A DNA stretch of 64,000 bases from Novosphingobium sp. (lineage in GTDB: Bacteria > Pseudomonadota > Alphaproteobacteria > Sphingomonadales > Sphingomonadaceae): positions 62,001 through 126,000 of the forward strand of contig JAGIAR010000007.1 in assembly GCA_017744735.1 (NCBI GenBank), written 5' to 3'. This document shows positions 1 to 9,814 of the stretch, in pieces (the first letter of the stretch is position 1; each line of letters opens with the position of its first letter). The translations under genes were made by a program, and so were the position numbers. The notes beneath the pieces are model-generated. The model made no database searches and had not been told where the DNA came from. It was given only the letters and a program-made list of their open reading frames with translations.

Positions 1-438
1 CGGCGCGTCGGCCGGCGGATGGCCGCGGCCGTCCATGAAGATCACCCGGGTCTGATCGAAATATTCGTACTTGAACACGATCATCGCGTCGGTCTGGTAG
101 ACCTCGAACGGGAACGGGCCCTGGATCGCATAGATGATCGACGGCGCGGCGCAGACCTTCGTCAGGGTCATCTCGTCGGTCGGCTTCCACGCTTTCGCGT
201 GCGCGAGTGCGGCGGGCTTGGGCTTCAGGCCACCGTATTCGTTGGCGGGGAATTCGACCACGCCCGTGTCCTCGATCACCACCGTATTGGGCGGCAGTGC
301 GTCGGTCATCGCCTTCGCTTCCGGCACCAGCGGGCCGAAATCGAGGTTCCAGAAACCGGTGAGGTCGGGGTGTTCGGCAAGGGCGGGCGCCGCGAACGAG
401 AGGGTCCCCAGCGCGGCCGCGAGAACGAGGTGCCGCAT
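1..438 (-). CDS. Secreted protein of unknown function (3' end beyond window)
   Basis: This gene starts with ATG at 438 and runs off the left edge; 146 codons are visible. Residues 1-21 look like a Sec signal peptide (MRHLVLAAALG..., Ala-rich, ending Ala-Leu-Ala), so the product is probably periplasmic. The mature part opens HPDLTGFWNLDFG and near the edge carries MDGRGHPP. I do not recognise the family, and the visible part gives no catalytic motif. Its ATG overlaps the stop of the upstream DUF6152 gene as TGATG, which indicates translational coupling and a shared transcript. Function is unknown; the pairing with DUF6152 is the only clue. Confidence 0.7.
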   Translation of the reverse strand, partial: MRHLVLAAALGTLSFAAPALAEHPDLTGFWNLDFGPLVPEAKAMTDALPPNTVVIEDTGVVEFPANEYGGLKPKPAALAHAKAWKPTDEMTLTKVCAAPSIIYAIQGPFPFEVYQTDAMIVFKYEYFDQTRVIFMDGRGHPPADAP

Positions 439-830
439 CAGCCCTTGTCCGTCACGCCGAAGGGCGCCGTGCCGATGAGCTTGCCGTTCGCGTCGAACGC
501 TTGCCGCAGGCGCATGTAGGGCTTGCCGTCGCGCGACATCCAGCCCTCGATCGTCACGACGTCGCCCGGCTTGAGGATGTCGCGGTTCCATCCGCGCCGC
601 ACCAGCACCACCGGAGCGTTGGTCTCGGCCCGCCAGTGGACCACCTTGCCATCCGCCCCCGCGACATCGAAGGCGATCGTGCCGTGCGGATTGGTGAAGC
701 GGAACGCAGTGACCGTGCCTTTCTCCTTCACCAGCTTGTCCGGATCGAAGAAGGCGGCGAAGGAATGGTGGGCCGCGGCCGGTGCCGCAACGGCGACCGC
801 CACTGCGGCGGCGAGCCAAAGTCTGCGCAT
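438..830 (-). CDS. DUF6152 family periplasmic protein
   Basis: This is a 130-residue exported protein with a signal peptide (about residues 1-20, ending in Ala-rich sequence before HHSFAAFFD). The mature start HHSFA, then GTVTAFRFTNPHG and the RDILKPGDVVTIEG block, match the small DUF6152 family as I know it, whose biochemical role is unknown. The start is supported by an AGGAG sequence just upstream of the ATG. It lies 18 bases downstream of a flavin reductase gene on the same strand and overlaps the next gene by TGATG, so the three genes probably form one operon. Function cannot be inferred beyond an envelope location. Confidence 0.75.
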   Translation of the reverse strand: MRRLWLAAAVAVAVAAPAAAHHSFAAFFDPDKLVKEKGTVTAFRFTNPHGTIAFDVAGADGKVVHWRAETNAPVVLVRRGWNRDILKPGDVVTIEGWMSRDGKPYMRLRQAFDANGKLIGTAPFGVTDKG

Positions 831-848
831 GCGAATCTCTCCTGGCGC

Positions 849-1340
849 CTATTGGTCTGGCGCTTCGGTGATATCGATATACCGTCCGTCGTAATATGTC
901 AGCGGCTTCGCATTGGCGCGGTGCCGCGCTGCGACCAGCTCGCCGATGAAGATCGTGTGGGTGCCGAAGGCCTCGCGCCGGGCGACACGGCAGATCAGGC
1001 TGGACTGTGCGCTCGCGAGGACCGGAACGCCCAGTTCCTCTTCCCACTCGCCGACCGAGAAGCGCTCGCTGCCGCCCTTGGCGAAGCAATCCGCGACGGC
1101 CCGGTTGCCGATCCCGAGCACATTGACGCAGAACATTTCGGCGGTCTGCAGCGGATCGTGGAGCGAAGCCGAATGGTTCACGCAGACGAGCAGCGACGGG
1201 GGATCGAAGCTCAGCGAATTGACCGCCGTCGCGATGATCCCGAAGCGCTCGCCGCCATGGCCGGTGGTGATAGCGTAGACGGTCGCGGCGATATGCCGCA
1301 AGGAAAGGCGGAAGGTATCGAGAAGGGCTTGGTCGCTCAT
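849..1340 (-). CDS. Flavin reductase family protein (FMN-binding split barrel)
   Basis: This 163-residue protein resembles the HpaC/flavin reductase family, which uses NAD(P)H to reduce FMN or FAD for a partner monooxygenase. The typical pattern is visible: an N-terminal GIIATAVNSLSFDPPSLLVCVN segment, here split as GIIATAVNSLSF at residues 34-45 and PPSLLVCVN just after, then FCVNVLG, FAKGGSERF and an AFGTHTIFIGEL strand near the C terminus. It stands divergently opposite the riboflavin gene ribBX across an 82-base gap with a perfect palindrome, so flavin supply and flavin use may be co-regulated. Its partner oxygenase is not in the window. Confidence 0.85.
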   Translation of the reverse strand: MSDQALLDTFRLSLRHIAATVYAITTGHGGERFGIIATAVNSLSFDPPSLLVCVNHSASLHDPLQTAEMFCVNVLGIGNRAVADCFAKGGSERFSVGEWEEELGVPVLASAQSSLICRVARREAFGTHTIFIGELVAARHRANAKPLTYYDGRYIDITEAPDQ

Positions 1341-1402
1341 CCTCTCACTCTAACCACGCGCGCCGCCAACCGCCAGAAGAATGTGATCGTTGCACCTTGT
1401 CA

Positions 1403-1418
1403 TCACATTTCAATGTGA
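1403..1418. promoter_or_regulatory. Perfect palindrome between flavin reductase and HTH-ribBX
   Basis: The sequence TCACATTTCAATGTGA is a 6+6 inverted repeat with a 4-base spacer. It ends five bases before the first possible ribBX start codon, in the divergent promoter region shared with the flavin reductase gene. A third half-site, ATGTGA, lies at 1381-1386. The symmetry and position are those of a repressor operator. The obvious candidate protein is the HTH domain at the N terminus of the adjacent RibBX fusion, but that is inference. Confidence 0.6.
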
Positions 1419-1422
1419 CTAG

Positions 1423-2739
1423 ATGCGAGCCATGAACAACAGCACCATCGACCGGGTCCGCGAGATCGTCACCGACGGCCGCATGTCCCGCGCCGGGCTT
1501 GCCCGCGCCGCGGGGCTCCACTCCAACACCCTGCGCGATTGCACCGATCCGGGCTGGAACCCGACGGCCGACACGCTCGCCAAGCTCGAGCGCTTCCTCT
1601 CGGCCAACGACGACGCCCCGGTGCTGGTGCCGATCGAGCAGATCATCGATGAGGCGCGCAACGGGCGGATGTTCATCCTGGTCGATGACGAGGACCGCGA
1701 GAACGAGGGCGATCTGATCATCCCGGCGCAGATGGCCACACCCGATGCGATCAATTTCATGGCGACCCACGGCCGCGGGCTGATCTGCCTCGCCCTGCCC
1801 GCCGCCCGGGTCGACCAGCTCGGTCTCGAGCTGATGAGCCGCAACAACCGCACAAGGCACGAGACCGCCTTCACCACCTCGATCGAGGCGCGCACCGGCG
1901 TCACCACGGGAATCAGCGCGGCCGACCGTGCACGCACGATCTCGGTCGCGATCGACGCCTCGAAAGGCGCAGACGACATCGTTACCCCGGGCCACGTCTT
2001 CCCGTTGGTGGCGCGCGACGGCGGGGTGCTGGTGCGCGCCGGGCATACCGAAGCCTCGGTCGACATTTCCCGCCTCGCCGGCCTCAACCCCTCGGGCGTG
2101 ATCTGCGAGATCATGAACGAGGACGGCTCGATGGCGCGGATGGACGATCTGATCCGCTTCGCCCGCCTCCACGGGCTGAAAATGGCGACGATCCGCGATT
2201 TGATCGCCTATCGCCGTCGCCACGACCATCTGGTGGAGAAGGTGGCCGAAACGCGCTTCAGCAGCCGCTGGGGCGGCGAATGGAGCGCGATGAGCTTCTA
2301 CAACAAAGCGACCCGCGAAGAGACCATGGCGCTGGTCAAGGGCAGGATCGATCCGGCGAAACCCACGCTGGTGCGGATGCATGCCATGTCGATCTTCGAC
2401 GATATCTTCGGCGATGAAAGCGGCCGCCACGGGCTGCTCGAAGGCGCGATGCGGGCGATCGGCGAAGAAGGCGCCGGCGTGGTGGTGCTGATCAGCCGCC
2501 CGACCGGCGATTACGCCACCCGCGCGATCCGCGGGCGCGAGATGCGCTCCGAACGCAGCGACGCGCCCGGCGACATGGCCCAGGAACAGCGCGACTACGG
2601 CGTCGGCGCGCAGATTCTCGCCGAGCTCGGGGTCCACGACATGGTCCTGCTCACCAATACCCAGCATTCGCTGGTCGGTCTCGAGGGCTACGATCTTTCC
2701 ATCGTCGGCGAGCGGCCGATCCCCTGTTCCGGAGCTTAA
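1423..2739 (+). CDS. ribB: HTH-RibB-RibX fusion: 3,4-dihydroxy-2-butanone-4-phosphate synthase with degenerate GTP cyclohydrolase II domain
   Basis: RibB converts ribulose 5-phosphate to 3,4-dihydroxy-2-butanone 4-phosphate for riboflavin synthesis. Residues 7-60 form an extra helix-turn-helix-like domain ([19 protein letters not shown]). Residues 66-265 are RibB with its acidic loop [11 protein letters not shown] (88-98), [20 protein letters not shown] and NEDGSMAR. Residues 315-435 align with GTP cyclohydrolase II ([21 protein letters not shown]), but the zinc cysteines are absent: the RCDCG site reads SGRHG, and the EGRGIGL motif is missing. This is the RibBX type known from Proteobacteria, so a separate ribA must supply cyclohydrolase activity. 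ATG 1432 is an alternative start; neither has a clear ribosome binding site. ribH follows after 2 bases. Confidence 0.9.
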   Translation: MRAMNNSTIDRVREIVTDGRMSRAGLARAAGLHSNTLRDCTDPGWNPTADTLAKLERFLSANDDAPVLVPIEQIIDEARNGRMFILVDDEDRENEGDLIIPAQMATPDAINFMATHGRGLICLALPAARVDQLGLELMSRNNRTRHETAFTTSIEARTGVTTGISAADRARTISVAIDASKGADDIVTPGHVFPLVARDGGVLVRAGHTEASVDISRLAGLNPSGVICEIMNEDGSMARMDDLIRFARLHGLKMATIRDLIAYRRRHDHLVEKVAETRFSSRWGGEWSAMSFYNKATREETMALVKGRIDPAKPTLVRMHAMSIFDDIFGDESGRHGLLEGAMRAIGEEGAGVVVLISRPTGDYATRAIRGREMRSERSDAPGDMAQEQRDYGVGAQILAELGVHDMVLLTNTQHSLVGLEGYDLSIVGERPIPCSGA

Positions 2740-2741
2740 CC

Positions 2742-3161
2742 ATGGCCAATTTCCTGATTGTCGAAGCGCGCTTCTACGACCATCTCAACGATCTCCTGGT
2801 GGTAGGTGCGCGGGCCGCGCTCGAAGCCGCCGGGCATACCGCCGAGGTCCTGACCGTTCCCGGGGCGCTCGAGATTCCCGGCGCGATCGCGACCGTTTCC
2901 GAAAGCGGCCGCTATGACGGCTTTGTCGCGATCGGCGTGGTGATCCGCGGCGAGACCTATCATTTCGAGATCGTGGCCGGCGAAAGCGCGCGCGGAATCA
3001 TGGCCCTGACGATGGATGGGCTTGCGATCGGCAACGGCGTGCTTACCGTGGAGAACGAGGAGCAGGCGCTGGTTCGCGCCGATCCCAAACAGAAGGACAA
3101 GGGTGGCGAAGCGGCGAAGGCCGCGCTGGCCTTGCTCGCGATACGGGAGAACTACGCGTGA
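2742..3161 (+). CDS. ribH: 6,7-dimethyl-8-ribityllumazine synthase
   Basis: RibH condenses the RibB product with 5-amino-6-ribitylaminouracil to give lumazine, the last intermediate before riboflavin. The 139-residue length is normal for a lumazine synthase subunit. Visible motifs are [12 protein letters not shown] (39-50), [14 protein letters not shown] (65-78) with the probable catalytic His74, and [17 protein letters not shown]. The gene begins 2 bases after the ribBX stop and its TGA overlaps the GTG start of the next gene, so it is in the middle of a translationally coupled operon. The other riboflavin genes (ribA, ribD, ribE) are not in the window. Confidence 0.95.
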   Translation: MANFLIVEARFYDHLNDLLVVGARAALEAAGHTAEVLTVPGALEIPGAIATVSESGRYDGFVAIGVVIRGETYHFEIVAGESARGIMALTMDGLAIGNGVLTVENEEQALVRADPKQKDKGGEAAKAALALLAIRENYA

Positions 3162-4078
3162 CCCATGCAGCGATCGGCGGAATCCGCCTGTGTCTTGGCG
3201 GCAATGTGTTCGGCTGGACCTCGGATGAGGACACCAGCTTCGCGGTGCTCGACAAGTTCTATGCGGCGGGCGGACGGATGGTCGACACGGCACAGGGCTA
3301 TTCGGTGTGGGCCCCCGGGCATGTCGGCGGCGAGAGCGAGACGGTGCTCGGCAAGTGGATGGCCGCGCGCGGCAACCGGGCCGAGATGAAGATCGCGACC
3401 AAGACCGGCATGATGGGTAACCCGGGCGACCTCGCGCCCGTGAAGCTGGCCGAGGAGCTGGAGAAGTCGCTCGACCGGCTGCAGACCGACTATGTCGACA
3501 TCTACTACGCCCACCGTGATGAGGAAAGCACCCCGCTGGACGAGATCGCCGGCGGCTTCGACGCGCTGGTCAAGGCCGGCAAGGTCCGCGAAGTGGGGGC
3601 CTCGAACTTTACCGCCGAGCGCCTCTCCGCCGCGCTTGCGGTCGCAGAAAGCGGCGGGTTCACGCCCTATTCGGTGCTCCAGAACGAATTCAACCTGGTC
3701 AACCGCGACGCCTATGACGCTGCGCTCCAGCAGCTCTGTGTCGCGCGCGACATCGCGCATTTGCCGTTCTTCGGCCTCGCCTCCGGCTTCCTCACCGGCA
3801 AGTACCGGACCACCGCCGACTTCGCGCAGTCGGCGCGCGGCGGCGGGATGGACCGCTTCTTCGAGAAGGGCCTGCCGGTCCTCGGGGTGATGGATGTGAT
3901 CGCGAGCGAGACCGGCGCGAGCCATGCGGCGATCGCGCTCGCCTGGATCAATGCGCAGCCCGGCATCGCCGCGCCGATCGCGAGCGCGCGCGTGCCCGAG
4001 CAGCTCGACGCGCTGCTCGAAGGCGCCGGCTTGCAGCTGACCGACGACCAGCTCGCGCGCCTCAGCCAGACGCGATGA
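3158..4078 (+). CDS. Aldo/keto reductase
   Basis: This is a 306-residue NADPH-dependent oxidoreductase of the aldo-keto reductase (TIM barrel) superfamily. The catalytic tetrad is visible: Asp43 and Tyr48 in MVDTAQGY, Lys82 in IATKTG and His119 in YYAHRD. The coupling sequence [10 protein letters not shown] and the C-terminal cofactor loop [10 protein letters not shown] are typical. The start is GTG in a GTGA overlap with the ribH stop, and its own TGA overlaps the ATG of the transporter gene. Its substrate is unknown. Its place in the riboflavin operon may be only co-transcription. Confidence 0.9.
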   Translation: MTHAAIGGIRLCLGGNVFGWTSDEDTSFAVLDKFYAAGGRMVDTAQGYSVWAPGHVGGESETVLGKWMAARGNRAEMKIATKTGMMGNPGDLAPVKLAEELEKSLDRLQTDYVDIYYAHRDEESTPLDEIAGGFDALVKAGKVREVGASNFTAERLSAALAVAESGGFTPYSVLQNEFNLVNRDAYDAALQQLCVARDIAHLPFFGLASGFLTGKYRTTADFAQSARGGGMDRFFEKGLPVLGVMDVIASETGASHAAIALAWINAQPGIAAPIASARVPEQLDALLEGAGLQLTDDQLARLSQTR

Positions 4079-4905
4079 TCCCCTTCGCCGCGCTGCTGAT
4101 GCTCCTTTCGGGAGCGGCGCATGCGGCGGTCAACACGATCCTCAAGTCCGGCGGCGACAAGATGGCCGGGCGCGCGCTGATCGACGGGTCGAGCGCTCTG
4201 ATCGTGCTGCCCTTCGCCTTCGTCGTGCCGCTGCCGCACGGGGCATGGGGGTGGCTCTGCGCCTCGATGGCGATCCACCTCGTCTACCTGTTTGCGCTGA
4301 TCAAGGCGTTCGAGGGGGCAGACATGAACGCGGTCTACCCGGTGATGCGCGGCGTCGCGCCCGCGCTCGCGGCGGCAGTCGCGGTGCTTGCGCTGGGCGA
4401 TCCGGTGAGCGCAGGGATCTTCGCCGGGATCGTGCTGGTGAGCGCGGGAACCATGGCAATCGCCTTCTGGCGCCCGCCGAGCCGCACCGCGCTCGGCTGG
4501 GCGCTGCTGACCGGCGCGACCATCGCGGCCTATACGGTGGTCGACGCCAAGGGGGCCCGGGCGGCGCCGAGTGCGGCGAGCTACATCGTCTGGGGTTTCC
4601 TGTTCCTCGGCAGCGGGATCGGGACGATCTTCGCGGTGTGGCGGGGCAAGGTGTTCTTCGTCCAGGCGAAGCAGCAATGGAAGCCGGGCGTGCTGGCCGG
4701 GGCCTTGTCGATCGTCTCCTACGGCTCGGCGCTGTGGTCCTATCGCCTCGGCGACGTCCCGCGCCTCGCCGCGCTGCGCGAGACCTCGATCGTATTCGGC
4801 GTGATCCTCGCCGCCTTCGTGTTGCGCGAGAAAGTCACCCGCGTCCGGGCCCTCAGTGCGGCGATCATCGCGGCGGGTGCGGTGATCCTGGTCGCGGCGC
4901 CCTGA
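4075..4905 (+). CDS. EamA/DMT-family membrane transporter
   Basis: This 276-residue protein is hydrophobic throughout, with about ten predicted membrane helices in two repeated halves, as in drug/metabolite transporters of the EamA family. Helices such as AALLMLLSGAAHAAV near the N terminus and AAIIAAGAVILVAAP at the very end are clear. The start ATG overlaps the preceding stop as ATGA, making it the fourth gene of the ribBX-ribH operon. RibN-type riboflavin importers of alphaproteobacteria belong to the same superfamily, so a flavin substrate is possible but unproven. Its stop codon abuts the stop of the convergent gene on the minus strand. Confidence 0.85.
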   Translation: MIPFAALLMLLSGAAHAAVNTILKSGGDKMAGRALIDGSSALIVLPFAFVVPLPHGAWGWLCASMAIHLVYLFALIKAFEGADMNAVYPVMRGVAPALAAAVAVLALGDPVSAGIFAGIVLVSAGTMAIAFWRPPSRTALGWALLTGATIAAYTVVDAKGARAAPSAASYIVWGFLFLGSGIGTIFAVWRGKVFFVQAKQQWKPGVLAGALSIVSYGSALWSYRLGDVPRLAALRETSIVFGVILAAFVLREKVTRVRALSAAIIAAGAVILVAAP

Positions 4906-5382
4906 TTATTTGACCCGGGTGAAATAGTTGTAGCGCGTGTAGGGTGTGCCGTCCGGGTTGAAATAGGATGCGGTCTCGATCTGGTGATCGCCATCGGGCT
5001 GGATCGCATAGACCCGGAACGATCCCGGCACCCCGCCCTTGCTCAAACCCACGATGAGCACCCCCGGCGCCGGCAGCCGCGCCGCCGCCAGATCGGCCTC
5101 GGGATTGCCCGAAGCCGGCGCCGGAGTGCCGTCGAGATCGAAGGTGGTGATGCCGTGGCTATAGGTCCCGTCGGCCAGCGTGATCTCGACATCCATGTGC
5201 CACTTGCCGCCGGCGGCTTCGGAGAAACTGATGATCACGCTTTTCGGCCGCTGCTCGGGCGGCACCGGCAGCCGGGCGGTATCGACCGACCAGCTGCCGA
5301 GCAGCGGAGATTTTTCGGCGAATGCGGGCACCGAACAGACCAGCGCGGCACCCATCGCAACGGCGGAAATCGCTCTTTTCAT
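4906..5382 (-). CDS. Exported protein of unknown function
   Basis: This is a 158-residue protein with a clear signal peptide (MKRAISAVAMGAALVCSVPAFA, cleaved after Ala22) and a mature part opening EKSPLLGSWSVDTARLP. That LLGSWSVD opening and the later GSFRVYAIQPDGDH and YFNPDGTPYTRYNYFTR segments suggest a small beta-rich lipocalin-like fold, but I do not recognise a family. It lies 30 bases downstream of the M13 peptidase gene on the same strand, so both may be transcribed together. No catalytic motif is evident. Confidence 0.7.
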   Translation of the reverse strand: MKRAISAVAMGAALVCSVPAFAEKSPLLGSWSVDTARLPVPPEQRPKSVIISFSEAAGGKWHMDVEITLADGTYSHGITTFDLDGTPAPASGNPEADLAAARLPAPGVLIVGLSKGGVPGSFRVYAIQPDGDHQIETASYFNPDGTPYTRYNYFTRVK

Positions 5383-5412
5383 ACCCGCCCCTTCCAGGTC
5401 GAAAATGAACGA

Positions 5413-7491
5413 CTACCACACCCTGACGCGCTTCTCGGGCGGCAGGTAGAGCTTGTCGCCCGGCTTCACGTCGAACGCCTTATACCACGCATCGAGGTTG
5501 CGCACCGTCAGCGCGCGATACTGGCCCGGCGCGTGGCCGTCGGTCGCGATCCGCTTGCGCAGCGCCGCGTCGCGCATCTTGGTCGCCCAGGCCTGGGCAT
5601 AGGCGATGAAGAACCGCTGGTCGCCGGTGAAGCCGTCGATCACCGGCGCCTCCTTGCCGCCGAGCGAGGCGTGATAGGCGTCGTAGGCCGCGGCCAGCCC
5701 GGCGACGTCGGCGATGTTCTCGCCGAGCGTCAGCTCGCCGTTCACATGCAGGCCGGGGAACGGCTCGTAGGTATCGAACTGGTCGGCCAGCGCCTTGCCC
5801 GAGACTTCGAACTTCCTGAGGTCCTCGGGCGTCCACCAGTTGTGCAGCGCGCCGGTGGAATCGAACATCGCCCCGTTGTTGTCGAAGCTGTGGCTGATCT
5901 CGTGCCCGATCACCGCGCCGATCGCGCCATAGTTGAACGCGGCATCGGCCTTGGGATCGAAGAACGGCGGCTGCAGGATCGCGGCCGGGAAGTTGAGCGC
6001 GTTCTGCACCGGCAGGTTGACCGCGTTGATCGTCTGCGGGGTCATCCACCATTCGCCCTTGTCGAGCGGCTTGCCGATCTTCGCGAGCTGGTGCGCATAT
6101 TCGGCCTTCTCGGCGTCCTGGAACGCCAGGTAGGGGTTGCCCTTGGGAATGTTCACGGACGAGAAGTCGCGCCAGGTCTCGGGATAGCCGACCCCGACCT
6201 GGATCGTCTCGACCTTCTTGAGCGCCTCTTCCTTGGTCGCGGGAGCGAGCCAGTCGATCGCCTTCACCCGGGTGCCGAAAGCGGTCTTGATGTTGCCGAC
6301 GATGCCCTCGATCTCGGCCTTGGCCGAAGCCGGGAAGTACTTGTCGACATAGAGCTTGCCGAGATCGTCGCCGAGCAGCCGATTGACCGCCGCCAGCGCC
6401 CGCTTGTCGCGGCTGCGCGGTTCGGGCGTGCCGTTGATCACGGTTTCGTTGAAGGCGAAGCTCAGCTGGTCGAATGTCTTGGGCAGCACCTCGGCGTTCT
6501 TGTTGATCTGATGGAATTCGAGCCAAGCCTTCCACGCATCGAGCGGTTCGGACTGCACCAGCGCAGCCAGCCGCGGGATCGCACTTGCATGATAGGCCGC
6601 GAACTGTCCCTGCTTGCCCAGCTGCGCGGCATCGAGCAGCGCGCCCCAGTCGATTCCGGGGGCCTTCTTTTCCAGATCGGCGCGGCTCCACAGCACGGCC
6701 GACTTGGTGAAGTCCTCGCTCTCGGCGCGGGTCGCGTGGGCCTTGGCGATCTTGGTCTCGAGATCGAAAATCGCCTGCGCCTTGGCCTGCGCATCGGGGT
6801 CGCCGGCGGCAGTCAGCATGTCGGCGATGTATTTCTTGTATGCGGTGCGGATCTTGACCATCTCGGGGTCGGACGAGAGATAGTATTCGCGCTCGGGCAT
6901 GCCGAGCCCGCCCTGCAGGATGTAGGGCACCACATCCTTGCCCGCGAGCGCCTGGGTCACGAAGATCCCGAACAGGTTCTCGGTGAAGAAATTGGTCGCG
7001 TTGAGCGGATCGACGTCGGCACGGATCTGGCTGCCGAGGACCGCCGACAGCTCCTTCTTGTCCTTGATCGCGGCGAAGCGGTCGAGGTCCGGCTTGATCG
7101 GCGACAGACCGGCCTGCTCGATCGCCGCGGTGTCGAGATAGGCATTGTAGAGATTGCGGATCCGCCCCTGCGGCGTGTTGTCGGCCGCGTCGGACTTCGA
7201 AATATCCGCAAGCAGGCTGCCGAGCTGCTGCTCGGTCTGGTTGGACGCGATCACGAAGCCGCCCACGCTCGAGCGGTCGGCCGGGATCGGGGTGTTCCGC
7301 ATCCAGGCTCCGTCCGCATAGGCATAGAAGTCGTCGCCCGGCTTGACCGAGCTATCCATCCAGCCCTTCTCGATGCCCAGGCCCGTCCCCGGAGTGGCGG
7401 CGACTTCGGTGCCCTTCTGGGTGCAGCCGATCGGGCCCGCGATCACGGTGGCCGTGCCGAGCAACAGCGCGGCGAAGATGGATTTGCTCAT
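5413..7491 (-). CDS. M13 family zinc metallopeptidase (PepO/neprilysin-like), exported
   Basis: This 692-residue protein is an M13 endopeptidase that probably degrades oligopeptides in the periplasm. The zinc site HEISH is at residues 530-534, and the third ligand Glu591 lies in GENIADVAG. The substrate-binding NAxN-like stretch TINAVNLPVQNALNFPA and the C-terminal RVRVW ending fit the family. The N terminus is a signal sequence ending GPIGC, a weak lipobox, so it may be a lipoprotein. Length is normal. It is transcribed in the same direction as enolase but is separated from it by 280 bases containing a pair of palindromic repeats, so it is probably a separate unit. Confidence 0.93.
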   Translation of the reverse strand: MSKSIFAALLLGTATVIAGPIGCTQKGTEVAATPGTGLGIEKGWMDSSVKPGDDFYAYADGAWMRNTPIPADRSSVGGFVIASNQTEQQLGSLLADISKSDAADNTPQGRIRNLYNAYLDTAAIEQAGLSPIKPDLDRFAAIKDKKELSAVLGSQIRADVDPLNATNFFTENLFGIFVTQALAGKDVVPYILQGGLGMPEREYYLSSDPEMVKIRTAYKKYIADMLTAAGDPDAQAKAQAIFDLETKIAKAHATRAESEDFTKSAVLWSRADLEKKAPGIDWGALLDAAQLGKQGQFAAYHASAIPRLAALVQSEPLDAWKAWLEFHQINKNAEVLPKTFDQLSFAFNETVINGTPEPRSRDKRALAAVNRLLGDDLGKLYVDKYFPASAKAEIEGIVGNIKTAFGTRVKAIDWLAPATKEEALKKVETIQVGVGYPETWRDFSSVNIPKGNPYLAFQDAEKAEYAHQLAKIGKPLDKGEWWMTPQTINAVNLPVQNALNFPAAILQPPFFDPKADAAFNYGAIGAVIGHEISHSFDNNGAMFDSTGALHNWWTPEDLRKFEVSGKALADQFDTYEPFPGLHVNGELTLGENIADVAGLAAAYDAYHASLGGKEAPVIDGFTGDQRFFIAYAQAWATKMRDAALRKRIATDGHAPGQYRALTVRNLDAWYKAFDVKPGDKLYLPPEKRVRVW

Positions 7492-7625
7492 GTCAGTCCC
7501 TTTCCTGCGGCCACGGCGCAGCGCGCCGCGCAGCCGGTTTCAAGCGCAACCTGATAGGCCGCCTGCGCGCAAAGGCAAATTCCGCTCGTCGATCAAGCGA
7601 TGATGTTGGTCGATGACCGACAATA

Positions 7626-7762
7626 CCGCCCCGGAATGGGGAGAGGGGCCGTCGGAGACGGTGGAGGGGCACTGCGGCAAACCATAACGAGGAAAGGCAG
7701 GATCGACCGACCCTGCCCCTCCACCACGCTGCGCATGATCCCCCTTCCCCGTTCCGGGGAGG
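7626..7762. repeat. Inverted pair of REP-like palindromic elements
   Basis: Two similar GC-rich units lie in opposite orientation: 7626-7670 on the plus strand and 7715-7762 as its reverse complement. Each starts with a hairpin CCCCGGAA(T/C)GGGGA, continues with a short variable arm and ends TGGAGGGGC. They fill most of the 280-base gap between enolase and the M13 peptidase. They resemble, but are not identical to, the repeats near 17.6 and 53.9 kb. No T-tract follows, so they are not simple terminators. I see nothing else in this gap. Confidence 0.6.
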
Positions 7763-7771
7763 AATACGTTC

Positions 7772-9118
<1,347 letters not shown>

Positions 9119-9123
9119 TCACC

Positions 9124-9148
9124 GGAACATTGGCAAGCAAGCCACGTT
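9124..9148 (+). promoter_or_regulatory. EcfG-type general stress promoter
   Basis: GGAAC at 9124-9128 is followed after 17 bases by GTT (CGTT at 9145-9148). This matches the promoter consensus of the alphaproteobacterial EcfG general stress sigma factor, GGAAC-N16/17-CGTT. It ends 78 bases before the ATG of the DUF883-like gene at 9227, a sensible distance. The site lies inside a larger inverted repeat (GGAAACGTGG at 9100-9109 and CCACGTTTCC at 9142-9151). Confidence 0.6.
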
Positions 9149-9226
9149 TCCTATCTATCCGAAGGGCGGGATCATCCCGTTCGCTGTCGACTGCCTCCTT
9201 CCCGGGAGGGTGAAAGGAAGAATCGA

Positions 9227-9796
9227 ATGGCCAAGACTCCTGCAAAACCCGCCGCGAAGAAGCCCGCGGCGCCGCGCGCCAAGGCCGCCGCGGCAAAGGC
9301 TCCCGCGAAATCGGCGAATACCGAGGTTGCGAAGGCGAAGTTCTCCAAGGCGCTCGACGATGCCAAGGCCGGCGCCGCCGCACTCGGTGCCGAGGCCAAG
9401 ACCCGCGCCGAAGCCTATCGGGACCAGGCCGTCGCCAAGTCGGGCGAATGGGTCGACGAAGCCAAGGTCTACGGCGAGCAGGCCAAGAAGAAGGCCGGCG
9501 AGCTGGCGGTCGAAGGCAAGTCCCGGGCGAGCGACGCGATATCGGGCCTCGGCAAACTGGTGTCGGACAATGCCGAAACGATCGACGACCGCTTCGGCAC
9601 CAAATACGGCGACTATGCCCGCACGGCCTCGCGCAAGATGCAGGAAACCGCAGCCAAGATCGAAGCCAAGGATCTCGACGAACTGGGCGACGATGCGCGC
9701 GAATTTGTGCGCAAGAGCCCCGGCCTCGCGGTCGGTATCGCCGCGGTTGCCGGGTTCTTCCTCGCGCGCCTGTTTTCGGGGTCGAACAAGTCTTAA
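9227..9796 (+). CDS. DUF883/YqjD-like tail-anchored membrane protein
   Basis: This 189-residue protein starts with a Lys/Ala/Pro-rich tail (residues 1-35, histone-like low complexity), continues with a long amphipathic, probably coiled-coil helix region (about 36-160), and ends in one membrane helix KSPGLAVGIAAVAGFFLARLF. That layout and the RKSPGLAVG...GFFLARLF ending are those of the ElaB/YqjD/DUF883 family, stress-induced inner-membrane proteins, some of which bind ribosomes. AAGGAAG lies just before the start. It heads a run of four membrane-protein genes, and the EcfG-type promoter upstream suggests stress induction. Confidence 0.75.
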   Translation: MAKTPAKPAAKKPAAPRAKAAAAKAPAKSANTEVAKAKFSKALDDAKAGAAALGAEAKTRAEAYRDQAVAKSGEWVDEAKVYGEQAKKKAGELAVEGKSRASDAISGLGKLVSDNAETIDDRFGTKYGDYARTASRKMQETAAKIEAKDLDELGDDAREFVRKSPGLAVGIAAVAGFFLARLFSGSNKS

Positions 9797-9814
9797 CTTC
9801 ACCCGAGACGGACC

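Noticed and set aside
2367-2730. Active GTP cyclohydrolase II (RibA) activity in the ribBX product
   Set aside because: The zinc cysteines and the EGRGIGL motif are missing, so this activity is not expected.
4984-7554. An 856-codon plus-strand frame opposite the M13 peptidase
   Set aside because: Antisense shadow; the opposite strand encodes a complete M13 peptidase with an intact zinc site.
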